Shown one piece after another: positions 9,901 to 17,557 of a stretch of 64,000 bases of DNA. Under the pieces are notes generated by a model, which saw only the letters and a program-made list of their open reading frames with translations, did not search any database and was not told where the DNA came from. Where the stretch lies: positions 27,680 to 91,679 of IMG/VR virus record IMGVR_UViG_3300009068_000028; one strand, given 5' to 3'. Position numbers and translations under genes: made by a program. Numbering within the stretch: the stretch's first letter is position 1; each line of letters begins with the position of its first letter. Source of the DNA: a virus.

Positions 9901-10184
9901 AGGGTAACGATTCAGGTCTTGTAAAGATTCTTAACTACCGTATGCTACCATATACAGACGACCAGTTAATGGTTGTGTCATTTAGACCACGCATTACTAA
10001 GGCTGGTAAAAAGATGGCATCAATGGTAGTCGCAGACTCGTCACGAGAACTGCACTCAATCACAATCTTCCCAACTTCATTTCCTAAAGCATATATGAAG
10101 ATTAAGGAAGGTAATGTATATAAATTCTCTTTTGGTAAAACAAAAGACGGAACAACAATAATGGAGGATGTATTCGATGTTTGA
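6906..10184 (+). CDS. dnaE: DNA polymerase III alpha subunit (DnaE-type)
   Basis: 1092 aa, close to the size of bacterial DnaE1. The N-terminal PHP domain begins HVHTHYSLFDG and contains AIAITDHGS and CHHSD. The catalytic palm shows GPGRGSSAGS and the acidic FPDIDTDI pair. The finger region has YQEQVM, and KSHAVAYS follows. A helix-hairpin and OB-fold region closes the protein. It is a family-C polymerase, so this phage replicates with its own bacterial-type replicase. The C-terminus overlaps the MazG gene. Confidence 0.96.
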   Translation: MSYAGLHVHTHYSLFDGIATPQEYVNRAVALGMPAIAITDHGSLSGHRELYRSAKEAGIKPILGIEGYITKDRLDHTDKKDKNDPLDLNYNHLIILAKNTTGLENLNKLNELAWTEGFYKKPRIDWQILEKYKEGLIVTSGCLSGVLAKAIESDNLAYAKEHIRWCKDIFGDDYYIEVMPHNPAEVNKMLLELADEFGITPVVTPDCHHSDKSQKEIQELKLILNSYSNKTVGDSTYNGTKKYDNLMDKLDYLYGEDRQMSFNKFDIHLLSDEEMHDAMKAQGIDREDMYEATLEIVNKIEDYDIQDYRDLLPVQYQDPDGELLSLALEGLKAKGLDQNQEYIDRLNEELTIIKDKNFGPYFLVVRSMIAWAKKEGIMVGPGRGSSAGSLLCYSLGITDIDPIIHGLLFFRFINPERNDFPDIDTDIQDTRREEVKDYLVRQYRHVASIATFLQFKDKGVVRDIARVLKVPLPDVNKVMKLVDTWEDYCSSSSTAEFREKYPEIELYGEQLRGRIRGTGIHAAGVVTSKEPIFKFAPMETRTAPGTKERIPVVAVDMTEAERIGLIKIDALGLKTLSVLQDTLAIIKDRGGKNIDLLKIDMDDKNVYAMLSDGFTKGVFQCEATPYTNLLVKMGVKNFAELAASNALVRPGAMNTIGKDYIARKHGKQKITYLHSVMKEFTDDTYGCVLYQEQVMLACTNLGGMTMAEADKVRKIIGKKKDAREFDAYKDQFVRGASRYVTTFQAEELWHDFEAHAGYSFNKSHAVAYSTLSYWTAWLKYHYPIEFMFALLKNEKDKDARTEYLIEAKRMGIPIKLPHVNDSDADFKIEGKGIRFGLSGIKFISDNIAEKYIAARPFNSYKELEEFSFGKGNGVNSRALSALRLIGAATFPDQPRNDEEIRENLYEYLNLPEFNTAIPQHYHAFINDVEEYEEKGSFIIMGIVKGIKRGKGWSRVEVLDKTGAIGIFDEEQSKVEAGRTYLILASDNRIVTAIPADEIKGNDSGLVKILNYRMLPYTDDQLMVVSFRPRITKAGKKMASMVVADSSRELHSITIFPTSFPKAYMKIKEGNVYKFSFGKTKDGTTIMEDVFDV

Positions 10185-10515
10185 TGAAATAACAGAACAC
10201 TTGCACGAGATTGCAGTTGAAAAAGGATTTTGGGATCCAGTAGTAAGCAATGTATCTCAAGATCAAATTGATATCTTTATGACCAAGCAGTTGATGATGA
10301 TTGTATCAGAGGCTGTAGAGGTTATGGAAGCTATTCGTAAGTCAAAAGGTCCAGAGGAGATCGCTGACGAAATGGCAGACATTCTTATTCGCACACTTGA
10401 CCTATATGCAGGTCTACGTGAATTTGAATACACACACGTCTCTCTTGACGAGGCATTTGAAAAGAAGACAGCGTTTAATAAAACACGACCAGAAAAGCAC
10501 GGAGTAAAATTCTAA
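10177..10515 (+). CDS. MazG-like nucleotide pyrophosphohydrolase
   Basis: 112 aa from the ATG at 10177, chosen because GGAGG (10163-10167) is nine bases upstream; an ATG at 10168 has no room for an RBS. The all-helical MazG signature is visible: the EAVEVMEAIR pair, then EEIADEMADILIRTLDL with the ExxExxxD metal-binding pattern. The reaction is NTP to NMP plus pyrophosphate. Phage MazG proteins are thought to clean the dNTP pool or blunt the (p)ppGpp response. It overlaps the polymerase 3' end. Confidence 0.85.
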   Translation: MFDEITEHLHEIAVEKGFWDPVVSNVSQDQIDIFMTKQLMMIVSEAVEVMEAIRKSKGPEEIADEMADILIRTLDLYAGLREFEYTHVSLDEAFEKKTAFNKTRPEKHGVKF

Positions 10516-10739
10516 TGACAGTAACAGTATACACAAAAGACAATTGCGTACAGTGTGAAGCAACTAAGCGTCACCTAAACAAGATTGATGTTGCCTATGA
10601 GACAGTTAATATTACAAACAATATTGGTGCTCTTGACAAGTTGATTGCTTTGGGATATCGTTCTGCACCTGTAGTGGTCACAGACGACGACAGCTGGGCA
10701 GGGTACATTCCAGAGAAGCTAGATAAGTTGGCTATCTAG
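10515..10739 (+). CDS. nrdH: NrdH-like glutaredoxin
   Basis: 74 aa, a thioredoxin fold with the CVQC active-site pair at residues 11-14 (VYTKDNCVQCEATKR) and the usual C-terminal SAPVVV-type cis-proline loop. NrdH delivers electrons to class Ib ribonucleotide reductase, encoded 7 kb downstream. The TAATG overlap and the next gene's GTG overlapping its TAG indicate a tightly coupled operon. Confidence 0.9.
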   Translation: MTVTVYTKDNCVQCEATKRHLNKIDVAYETVNITNNIGALDKLIALGYRSAPVVVTDDDSWAGYIPEKLDKLAI

Positions 10740-11749
10740 TGACAACAATGGAAGAAGCACTAGCACAGCTAGATCCACGTATCCGTAAGCGTCTTAGCAA
10801 TGGTGCAGGGTTCAAGACTGACTTTCAGCCTACCCCTAGCTACGGTCTAAATCGTGCTTTGGGTGGTGGGTTGCCATATGGTCGCCAGGTTCTTATCTGG
10901 GGTTCTAAGTCTTCAGCCAAGTCTTCATTGTGTCTCCAGATGGTTGGTCTTGCACAGTCAGAAGGAAAGCTTTGTGCATGGATTGATGCAGAGATGTCAT
11001 ACGACGAGGCTTGGGCTAAGAAACTTGGGGTAGACACAGAGAACCTTATTGTCTCACAGGCTCGTACTATTAATGAGATGGTAGACGTAGGCACAGCACT
11101 AATCAATGCAGGTGTAGACCTAGTGGTAGTTGATTCAATTACCTCACTACTCCCTGCCATCTACTTTGAAAAAGACTCTGACGAACTCAAGCAACTTGAG
11201 AACACTAAGCAGATTGGTGCTGAGTCACGAGACTTTAGTAACGCTTGGAAGATGATCAACTATGCTAACAATAAGGTCAAGCCAACCCTGTTTGTTTTGA
11301 TCTCGCAGTCACGCAACAATATCTCTGCTATGTACACACAGCAACAGCCTACAGGTGGACAGGCTACAAAGTTTTACTCGTCTACAGTAATTAAACTGTT
11401 CTCTTCTGAGTCAGACAATCAAGCCATTAAGGGTAAGATTCGAATGGGAGACAAGTTAATTGAACAGAAGATTGGTCGTAAGGTCAAGTGGGAATTACAG
11501 TTCTCTAAGACCTCTCCAGGCTTCCAGAGCGGCGAATACGACTTTTACTTCCGTGGGGATAGGGTAGGAATTGACAGCGTTGGTGACCTTGTGGACACCG
11601 CTGAGATGGCAGGTATTGTATCTCGTACAGGTGCATGGTACATAGTGTCAGAAGACAAAAAGGTTCAGGGTAGAGAAGCATTCATTAACTATGTTAAAGA
11701 GAATGACGACTTCCGTAAAAGCATTGAGGACCAGCTAAATGTCAGCTAA
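10739..11749 (+). CDS. recA: RecA-like recombinase
   Basis: 336 aa, similar in length to bacterial RecA. The N-terminal region FQPTPSYGLNRALGGGLPYG leads into a P-loop GSKSSAKSS, where the second conserved Gly of GxxxxGK[ST] is Ala. Walker B is LVVVDSITSLLP, and an L2-like region ISQSRNNISAMY with GGQATKFYSS follows. It should promote strand exchange and recombination-dependent replication. The start is a GTG sharing a base with the NrdH stop; an ATG nine bases later is an alternative. Confidence 0.88.
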   Translation: MTTMEEALAQLDPRIRKRLSNGAGFKTDFQPTPSYGLNRALGGGLPYGRQVLIWGSKSSAKSSLCLQMVGLAQSEGKLCAWIDAEMSYDEAWAKKLGVDTENLIVSQARTINEMVDVGTALINAGVDLVVVDSITSLLPAIYFEKDSDELKQLENTKQIGAESRDFSNAWKMINYANNKVKPTLFVLISQSRNNISAMYTQQQPTGGQATKFYSSTVIKLFSSESDNQAIKGKIRMGDKLIEQKIGRKVKWELQFSKTSPGFQSGEYDFYFRGDRVGIDSVGDLVDTAEMAGIVSRTGAWYIVSEDKKVQGREAFINYVKENDDFRKSIEDQLNVS

Positions 11750-11927
11750 ATATGATGTTCATAAAGGTAGGTTTAACTGTCATACCTGTAAAGTAGAAGT
11801 ATCATCAGTTAGATGGTACTGGACATTAAAAGAATTAACTTGGCTATGTCCAGGTGGACATCTTAGTAAAGTTAGCCTCAACACTAAAAAAAGTAAGGGT
11901 AGTTATGAGCGAGAAGAACGAAAGTAA
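11739..11927 (+). CDS. small zinc-ribbon protein
   Basis: 62 aa with CHTC near residue 15 and CPGGH near residue 38, consistent with a single zinc ribbon, and a very basic C-terminus. It overlaps both the end of recA and the start of the nuclease gene, so it is translationally coupled. It probably binds DNA or the neighbouring nuclease, but no function is established. Confidence 0.6.
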   Translation: MSAKYDVHKGRFNCHTCKVEVSSVRWYWTLKELTWLCPGGHLSKVSLNTKKSKGSYEREERK

Positions 11928-12192
11928 GAGAATTGGTGCAAAACAACATAAAAATTCTGGACGTAATACGACCAAAGGTGATGCTACTTGGGGACAGTTT
12001 GTTGTTGATTTTAAAGAAGTGTCGAAATCGTTTACTATTAACAAGGAAGTTTGGGCTAAGGCTACAACTGATGCAATACGTGGTAAGAAAGACCCAGCAA
12101 TTATTATTGTTCTTGGCGAGGGTAATTCTAAAGTAAGACTAGCAGTCATTGAGCTGGGTATCCTAGAGCAATTGACTGAATCACAAGAGTAG
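11905..12192 (+). CDS. putative PD-(D/E)XK Holliday-junction-type nuclease
   Basis: 95 aa from the ATG at 11905, preceded by AAGGG; an upstream start at 11854 would overlap the zinc-ribbon gene much further. The sequence has GDATWGQFVVDFKEVSKSF, an arrangement resembling archaeal Hjc and phage resolvase PD-(D/E)XK cores (acidic, then D-F-K), followed by NKEVWAKATTDAI and a final strand. The neighbours are RecA and a RuvC-like protein. The nuclease call is a moderate-confidence motif reading. Confidence 0.55.
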   Translation: MSEKNESKRIGAKQHKNSGRNTTKGDATWGQFVVDFKEVSKSFTINKEVWAKATTDAIRGKKDPAIIIVLGEGNSKVRLAVIELGILEQLTESQE

Positions 12193-12216
12193 TGTATAAT
12201 AGAAGGATAGTAGAAA

Positions 12217-12531
12217 TTGGAAACAATGGAAGAAACAAAGACAACATTAGAACGAGTCAATGGTCTCAGTGAGATCGCTGACTTTATGAACGATGAAGAG
12301 CTTACCGAAGCCCTCACGTTTATTGCAAAGGTTATTTTCAAGCCAGAGATTCCTGCACAGGTAGCCTCTATTGAGATTGTTCGCTTGCAAGCCATTGCTG
12401 CTAAAATGTCGTTCAAGGCTACTTGGATGGCAAACGTAGATAAGGGAGATAGGGCGAAGAAGAATATTTATTTTACAGCTGCTAGTTCAATTAATGAACT
12501 TGTTGCTGCACTTAAATATATTACTCGTTAA
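12217..12531 (+). CDS. hypothetical protein in recombination operon
   Basis: About 104 aa, mostly helical and acidic at the N-terminus. The start is uncertain: TTG at 12217 has GAAGGA 11 bases upstream, while ATG at 12226 has GGAA only three bases away. A TATAAT (12196-12201) precedes the gene, so it may have its own promoter. I do not recognise it. Its place between two nucleases suggests a recombination accessory role. Confidence 0.5.
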   Translation: METMEETKTTLERVNGLSEIADFMNDEELTEALTFIAKVIFKPEIPAQVASIEIVRLQAIAAKMSFKATWMANVDKGDRAKKNIYFTAASSINELVAALKYITR

Positions 12532-12538
12532 AAACATT

Positions 12539-13342
12539 ATGGCTAAAAACTTACTAAATCAGGTTATGCTCAAAGGTGCATCAGATAAAAAGAAAACATT
12601 CTTAGATACGGACGAGCTTATCCAAAAGATTCAACATGGATATATAATTAACCGTGTTGATAAGCATCAGCAAAAGAAGACCTTTGCACCAAGCACGATT
12701 GCATTCTCTCACGGAGAGTGTCCTCGTTACTGGTACATCGCTTTTGAGGGTGCAACATTTACAGACAACGCAGATGCCTATGGTGCAGCAAACATGACTG
12801 CTGGTACAAAGTCACACGAACGTATCCAAGCAGCTATGGCAAGTGTTCCAGATCTTCTCGTTGACTCCGAGTTTAAAATCACAAGTCAGGACCCACCTAT
12901 TTTTGGTTACGGTGACGTAATCCTTAAGTGGGGTGGTGAAGATTTGCTTGGCGAAATTAAAACAATGCCAAACGAAGGATTTGAATATCGAAAAGCAGCA
13001 GGGAAGCCAAAGATTGGTCACCTAGTACAGTTGCTTATCTATATGAAAATTCTGGGGAGAGAACGTGCGGTACTAATCTATGAGAACAAGAATAACCACG
13101 AGTTGCTTGTACTTCCAGTAGTACTAAACGATTATCTTAAAGGGTGGGTAGACAACACGTTTGATTGGATGAGAGAAGTTCGTAGTGCTTGGGAGAATAA
13201 AACTCTTCCTACTAAGAACTACCGATCAAATTCAAAGATTTGCAAGACTTGTCCAGTAAGGGCAACTTGCAATATCGCTGGTCCAGGGACGCTACAAATA
13301 AAGTCTATGGAGCCAATCAATGAAGCATTGTCAATGGTGTGA
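12539..13342 (+). CDS. Cas4/RecB-family exonuclease with probable Fe-S cluster
   Basis: 267 aa from the ATG at 12539. The PD-(D/E)XK core is visible: H in TKSHERIQ, D in GYGDVIL, and E-x-K in LLGEIKTM, then a QLLIYM helix. One Cys near residue 60 (GECPRYWY) and three near the C-terminus (CKTCPVRATC) match the four-Cys iron-sulphur pattern of Cas4 and AddB nucleases. Phage Cas4-like proteins process DNA ends in recombination. No CRISPR array is in the window, so a CRISPR role is unlikely. Confidence 0.8.
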   Translation: MAKNLLNQVMLKGASDKKKTFLDTDELIQKIQHGYIINRVDKHQQKKTFAPSTIAFSHGECPRYWYIAFEGATFTDNADAYGAANMTAGTKSHERIQAAMASVPDLLVDSEFKITSQDPPIFGYGDVILKWGGEDLLGEIKTMPNEGFEYRKAAGKPKIGHLVQLLIYMKILGRERAVLIYENKNNHELLVLPVVLNDYLKGWVDNTFDWMREVRSAWENKTLPTKNYRSNSKICKTCPVRATCNIAGPGTLQIKSMEPINEALSMV

Positions 13343-13613
13343 CAGCCAGTTTAAACCAAATGTATCTTATCAAATATACTGCTCTGCTGAGTGTAGAGAA
13401 AAAGCAACAAGAGAAAAAATAGCTGAACGTTATGCTAAAAATCGTTTACAAAAGCCTTCTCGCAAAAATAGAAAATGTAAAAATTGTGGATCAACTCTTT
13501 CAATTTATAATGACGAGCCGATCTGCTCTGGATGTGACATCAATCCTTCAGAAGTAAATAAAGTATTAAAAGAGTTAAAGGGGATAGCTGATGGTAAAAT
13601 TGAGTTTGATTAA
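13320..13613 (+). CDS. double zinc-finger protein
   Basis: 97 aa with two Cys4 zinc motifs: CQWC...CSAEC at the N-terminus and CKNCGS...CSGCD after a basic linker (RLQKPSRKNRK). It overlaps the Cas4-like gene upstream and the RuvC-like gene downstream. It probably binds nucleic acid as part of the recombination module; no precise family is recognised. Confidence 0.65.
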   Translation: MKHCQWCDSQFKPNVSYQIYCSAECREKATREKIAERYAKNRLQKPSRKNRKCKNCGSTLSIYNDEPICSGCDINPSEVNKVLKELKGIADGKIEFD

Positions 13614-14166
13614 TCCAAAACCAAAAACAATTTGCTCAATTGATGCAAGTACAAATAGCCTAGCTTTTGCTATCTTTGAGGACAAGTCTTTAGTTAGATT
13701 TGGCAAAATTAATTTTACTGGTCGTAATACATATGAAAAAGTTGGAGATGCAGCAAAGAAGTGCTTGGCTTTTTTTAAACAATTTAATATTAATTCTATT
13801 ATTATTGAGCATACTGTATTTATTAATAGTCCTAAGACTGCTGCAGATCTTGCACTTGTTCAAGGGGCTATGCTTGGGTCAGCTCAAATTAATGGCATAA
13901 AGATTGCTGGATCAGTTAATCCAATTACCTGGCAATCATTTATTGGTAACACAAAACTCTCGGCGGTAGAAAAACAAGAACTTCGCAAAGAGAATCCTAA
14001 CAAATCCGAATCTTGGTATAAGGGGCAAGAACGTGAAATCAGAAAACAAAAAACAATACGCTATGTTGGCACGTATTATAATAAGTCTATTAGTGATAAC
14101 GATGTGGCAGACGCTATCGGAATTGGTCACTGGGCTATCCACAATTGGGAAAAGGTTGACAAATAA
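13591..14166 (+). CDS. RuvC-like Holliday junction resolvase
   Basis: 191 aa with an RNase-H-fold RuvC layout: first Asp in ICSIDASTNSLAFAIF, Glu in SIIIEHTVF, and the final acidic pair in ISDNDVADAIGIGHWA. A basic insertion (RKENPNKSESWYKG) may contact the junction. It would resolve or trim branched DNA before packaging. The start overlaps the zinc-finger gene by 23 bases. Confidence 0.8.
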   Translation: MVKLSLINPKPKTICSIDASTNSLAFAIFEDKSLVRFGKINFTGRNTYEKVGDAAKKCLAFFKQFNINSIIIEHTVFINSPKTAADLALVQGAMLGSAQINGIKIAGSVNPITWQSFIGNTKLSAVEKQELRKENPNKSESWYKGQEREIRKQKTIRYVGTYYNKSISDNDVADAIGIGHWAIHNWEKVDK

Positions 14167-14170
14167 AATT

Positions 14171-14326
14171 ATGGCTGCTAAACTGTATCAAAGCGAGGCA
14201 TGGCTTCGCAAACGCTACCACCTTGACCGCAAGACTCCAGAAGAGATTGCAAAAGAGTGTGGCACAAGTGTTGAAACAATTTATGTATACCTCGCAAAGT
14301 TTGGATTAAGAAAGAGTAAACGATGA
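14171..14326 (+). CDS. small helix-turn-helix protein
   Basis: 51 aa from the ATG at 14171. The sequence WLRKRYHLDRKTPEEIAKEC followed by GTSVETIYVYLAKFGL is a clear Trp-Lys-Arg type homeodomain-like HTH, as used by small phage regulators and terminase-like DNA-binding modules. The next gene starts inside its stop. Its target is unknown. Confidence 0.65.
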   Translation: MAAKLYQSEAWLRKRYHLDRKTPEEIAKECGTSVETIYVYLAKFGLRKSKR

Positions 14327-14559
14327 GCGAAAATCTTAAAATCACGGTAGACCAAGTTAATCACCCACCTCACTATACACAAGACCCAAGTGGCGTTGAG
14401 TGTATTCAAATAACACGCCATCGTAATTTTAATGTTGGCAATGCATTTAAGTACCTATGGAGAGCAGGACTTAAGGACCAGGCTAAGACAATCCAAGATC
14501 TTGAAAAAGCTATTTTTTATATTCAAGACGAAATTCAAAGACTTGAAGGAAAGTTCTAA
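14323..14559 (+). CDS. DUF3310 (SaV-like) protein
   Basis: 78 aa. The DUF3310 signature is nearly complete: VNHPPHYT, GVECIQITRH, FNVGNAFKYLWRAG, then DLEKAIFYI. This family is widespread in phages and sometimes labelled a nucleotide kinase, but its biochemical role is not settled. It sits between the HTH gene and the terminase genes with overlapping start and stop codons. Confidence 0.85.
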   Translation: MSENLKITVDQVNHPPHYTQDPSGVECIQITRHRNFNVGNAFKYLWRAGLKDQAKTIQDLEKAIFYIQDEIQRLEGKF

Positions 14560-14861
14560 TGGCTAGATTACGCAAAATCGATTTCTCTAGTGTTAAGATA
14601 AATGATCCATTTATTCGTGTAAACAAAATGAAGTATGAAAATTTTACAATTGAGCGTGGAGAGCTTATTAAAATTACTGGAGAATACGGAACACGCTTTA
14701 AGTTTGAGTCTATTACAACTAACCCAGTAAACGGTGCAATTTGGGTAGACTGTTTTGAAATGTGGCGAGGACGACAAGGTGCGTACCGATCATTTTCTAT
14801 TGACCGTGTAAAACGTATTCCAAAGCGTAGATCAAGAAAGGCTAAACCCAGTGTCGTTTGA
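14559..14861 (+). CDS. hypothetical basic protein
   Basis: 100 aa, beta-rich, with a strongly basic tail (RVKRIPKRRSRKAK). The tail suggests nucleic-acid binding. It overlaps the terminase small subunit start (GTG at 14851). No recognisable family. The start is fixed by TAATG coupling. Confidence 0.6.
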   Translation: MARLRKIDFSSVKINDPFIRVNKMKYENFTIERGELIKITGEYGTRFKFESITTNPVNGAIWVDCFEMWRGRQGAYRSFSIDRVKRIPKRRSRKAKPSVV

Positions 14862-15384
14862 AGACCTTACTGTAGAACACCTTGATGAAATAAACAAGGT
14901 TGTAGAAAAGTATCTTCAGGGTTCTGAGCCTACACAAATTTCTAAAGAGCTTGCTATGCCACGCACAAAGGTTGTTGCTCACATCAACCAGTGGAAGCTT
15001 ATGGCTGCAGACAATGCTGCAATCCGTGCTCGTGCAAAAGAAGCATTGGTCGTTGCAGATACACACTATAATAAACTAATTAGCAAGGCATATGAAGTCA
15101 TTGACGATGCCACTACCATAGCTAACCTTGGTGCAAAAACTGCAGGGATTAAGCTAGTTCTTGATATTGAGTCTAGGCGTATTGATATGCTACAAAAAGC
15201 AGGACTGCTAGAAAACAAAGAGTTAGCAGACGAAATGTTGGAGATTGAGCGTAGACAAGATATCTTAAAAGATATTCTAAAAGATATTGCTGCAGAGCAT
15301 CCAGAAGTTCGTGACAAGATTATGCGTAGACTATCGGAGATCTCTAAAAATCAAGAGGTGATTACCGTTGTCAGAGATGTTTGA
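14851..15384 (+). CDS. probable terminase small subunit
   Basis: 177 aa starting at GTG. The N-terminal HTH (EPTQISKELAMPRTKVVAHI) is followed by a long helical part and a C-terminal helix with LKDILKDIAAEHPEVRDKIM. A DNA-binding N-terminus plus an oligomerising helical body, immediately before the large terminase, is the usual form of TerS. The assignment is by context and fold. Confidence 0.7.
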   Translation: MSFEDLTVEHLDEINKVVEKYLQGSEPTQISKELAMPRTKVVAHINQWKLMAADNAAIRARAKEALVVADTHYNKLISKAYEVIDDATTIANLGAKTAGIKLVLDIESRRIDMLQKAGLLENKELADEMLEIERRQDILKDILKDIAAEHPEVRDKIMRRLSEISKNQEVITVVRDV

Positions 15385-17152
15385 CGATTTCTTTGAGGTT
15401 CTAAAAGATAGCAACTTTGATGAAACTCCTGTCAATGCTAGGACGTTTGTTGAGGGTGAGGCATATCTTGGACAACCACCGCTATCTCAAATTCAGTATG
15501 ACATTGTAGAAGCTATGAGCCAGGTCTACAAGCTTGAAGACTTAATTGATATTATGGGTACAGAAGAGGGTACACGTTATTACAAGAAGTATACTAAAAA
15601 TGAAATTATTCTTCAGCTTGGCAAGGGTAGCGGTAAAGATTTTGTATCTACCGTAGCCTGTGCCTATATTGTATATAAACTATTATGCCTTAAAGATCCA
15701 GCTCGTTATTTTGGGAAGCCATCTGGCGATGCTATTGATATTATTAACGTAGCTATTAACGCACAACAAGCTAAGAACGTTTTCTTCAAAGGATTTAAGA
15801 CCAAGATTGAACGCTCCCCTTGGTTTGCTGGTAAGTTCTACGCAAAAGTAGACAGCATTGAGTTTGATAGTGCTATCACTGTTTACTCTGGTCACTCAGA
15901 ACGAGAGTCCCACGAAGGTCTTAACCTTATCTTAGCCGTACTCGACGAGATCTCTGGGTTTGCACAAGAAACAAATACTGGCAATGACCAGGGAAAGACC
16001 GCAGACAACATTTATAAGGCGTTCCGTGCCTCTGTGGACTCTCGATTCCCAGACTTAGGCAAGGTTGCACTGCTTTCGTTCCCTCGTTATCCTGGAGACT
16101 TTATCTCACAACGATATGACGATGTAATTATGGATAAAGAAATTATTACAAAGACTCACAAGTTTATTATGAATCCAGATCTTCCAGAAGATGCAGATGG
16201 AAATACCCTAGAAATTTCGTGGGACGAAGATGTAATTATTAATTATAAGTATCCTGGTATGTTTGCAATCAAGAGACCTACGTGGGTAGTAAACCCAACT
16301 CGCAAGGTTGACGATTTTAAGTTAGCATTCTATACAGACCTTGGAGACGCTATGATGCGATTCGCCTGTGTACCTACCTATAGCTCAGATGCGTTTTTTA
16401 AGCAGATTGAGAAAGTTCAAGGTGCAATGACACTTCGTAACCCATTAGATGCCAACCGACGCTTTGACGAGACATTTGTTCCAGACCCAGATAAGATTTA
16501 TTACGTTCACGCTGACCTTGCACAACGCCATGACAAATGTGCTGTTGCAATTGCTCACGTAGACAAATGGGTAAATATTCAAGTAATTAAAGACTACCAG
16601 CAGGTTGCACCAGTAGTTGTGGTAGATGCTATAGCATGGTGGGAACCAAAGGTAGAGGGTCCTATAAACCTGTCAGAAGTAAAGCAGTGGATTCAGAACC
16701 TTCGTCGTCTAGGATTTAATTTAGGTATGGTAAGTTTTGACCGCTGGCAATCTTTTGATATTCAGAATGAACTTAAACAAGTTGGTATTAGAACAGAGAC
16801 TGTTTCTGTTGCCAAGAAACACTATGAAGATATGGCAATGCTTATTTATGAAGAGCGTCTTGCTATGCCATCAATTGACCTTTTGTTTGAGGAATTAACA
16901 GAGCTTAAGATTATGAGAAACAACAGAGTTGACCACCCTCGTAAAAAATCTAAAGACCTTGCAGATGCTGTGTGTGGTGCAGTCTTTGGAGCAATTTCTC
17001 ACACACCAAAAGACCTTAACCTTCAGGTAGAGATTCATACGTTTAAGCAAAAACCCAAAAATCAACTTGCGGAAAGTGCTAAAGGCGTGATAGAATATAA
17101 CTCTATACCAAATGATGTACGTGACTATCTTGATCAATTTAAAACAATTTAA
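15368..17152 (+). CDS. terL: terminase large subunit
   Basis: 594 aa. ATPase: P-loop-like GKGSGKD (about residues 83-89, with Asp where Ser/Thr is usual) and Walker B LILAVLDEISGFA. The RNase-H-like nuclease half has the acidic residues in VHADLAQRHDKCAVA, MVSFDRWQSF and KDLADAVCGAVFG. It packages DNA into proheads and cuts concatemers. The start is TTG at 15368 (ATG at 15377 possible). The portal and capsid genes are not in the window. Confidence 0.88.
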   Translation: MSEMFDDFFEVLKDSNFDETPVNARTFVEGEAYLGQPPLSQIQYDIVEAMSQVYKLEDLIDIMGTEEGTRYYKKYTKNEIILQLGKGSGKDFVSTVACAYIVYKLLCLKDPARYFGKPSGDAIDIINVAINAQQAKNVFFKGFKTKIERSPWFAGKFYAKVDSIEFDSAITVYSGHSERESHEGLNLILAVLDEISGFAQETNTGNDQGKTADNIYKAFRASVDSRFPDLGKVALLSFPRYPGDFISQRYDDVIMDKEIITKTHKFIMNPDLPEDADGNTLEISWDEDVIINYKYPGMFAIKRPTWVVNPTRKVDDFKLAFYTDLGDAMMRFACVPTYSSDAFFKQIEKVQGAMTLRNPLDANRRFDETFVPDPDKIYYVHADLAQRHDKCAVAIAHVDKWVNIQVIKDYQQVAPVVVVDAIAWWEPKVEGPINLSEVKQWIQNLRRLGFNLGMVSFDRWQSFDIQNELKQVGIRTETVSVAKKHYEDMAMLIYEERLAMPSIDLLFEELTELKIMRNNRVDHPRKKSKDLADAVCGAVFGAISHTPKDLNLQVEIHTFKQKPKNQLAESAKGVIEYNSIPNDVRDYLDQFKTI

Positions 17153-17161
17153 GGGCATAGG

Positions 17162-17557
17162 GTGAGTTTAGGCATTGTTTATTTTTCTAACTATTCTGGA
17201 AACACTAAAAGATTTGTAGAAAAGTTAGGGCTAGAATCAATTAGAATTCCAATTAAGGATTCTGATAATCCAATTATAGTACCAGATAGATACGTACTAT
17301 TTGTTCCTACATATGGTGGTGGGAGCGAGAATCACGCTATTCCAAAACAGGTTCGCTCATTCCTAAACGTAGAGTCGAACAGGCAGAAGATGATTGCTGT
17401 CGTAGGTCTAGGAAACACAAACTTTGGGGAAGACTACTGCAAGGCTGCAGACATGATTGCAGCTAAAACAGGTGTCCCCATATTAGGCAGGGTAGAGATA
17501 TTCGGCACAGAAGAAGACACAATAACAATTAAGGAAAGGTTGGCGATGTTAGTATGA
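17162..17557 (+). CDS. nrdI: NrdI flavodoxin-like protein
   Basis: 131 aa, GTG start. A flavodoxin-type phosphate loop opens the protein ([17 protein letters not shown]), with a YGGG loop ([13 protein letters not shown]) and [11 protein letters not shown], all typical of NrdI. NrdI supplies oxidant to build the Mn tyrosyl radical of NrdF. It is directly followed by NrdE (ATGA overlap) and NrdF. Confidence 0.9.
   Translation: MSLGIVYFSNYSGNTKRFVEKLGLESIRIPIKDSDNPIIVPDRYVLFVPTYGGGSENHAIPKQVRSFLNVESNRQKMIAVVGLGNTNFGEDYCKAADMIAAKTGVPILGRVEIFGTEEDTITIKERLAMLV

Noticed and set aside
11844-12416. Leftward 190-codon frame over the recombination genes
   Set aside because: It overlaps a well-supported coupled operon on the other strand and has no RBS.
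12539-13342. CRISPR-Cas adaptation role for the Cas4-like nuclease
   Set aside because: No Cas1, Cas2 or CRISPR repeats are present; Cas4-like nucleases are common in phage recombination operons.
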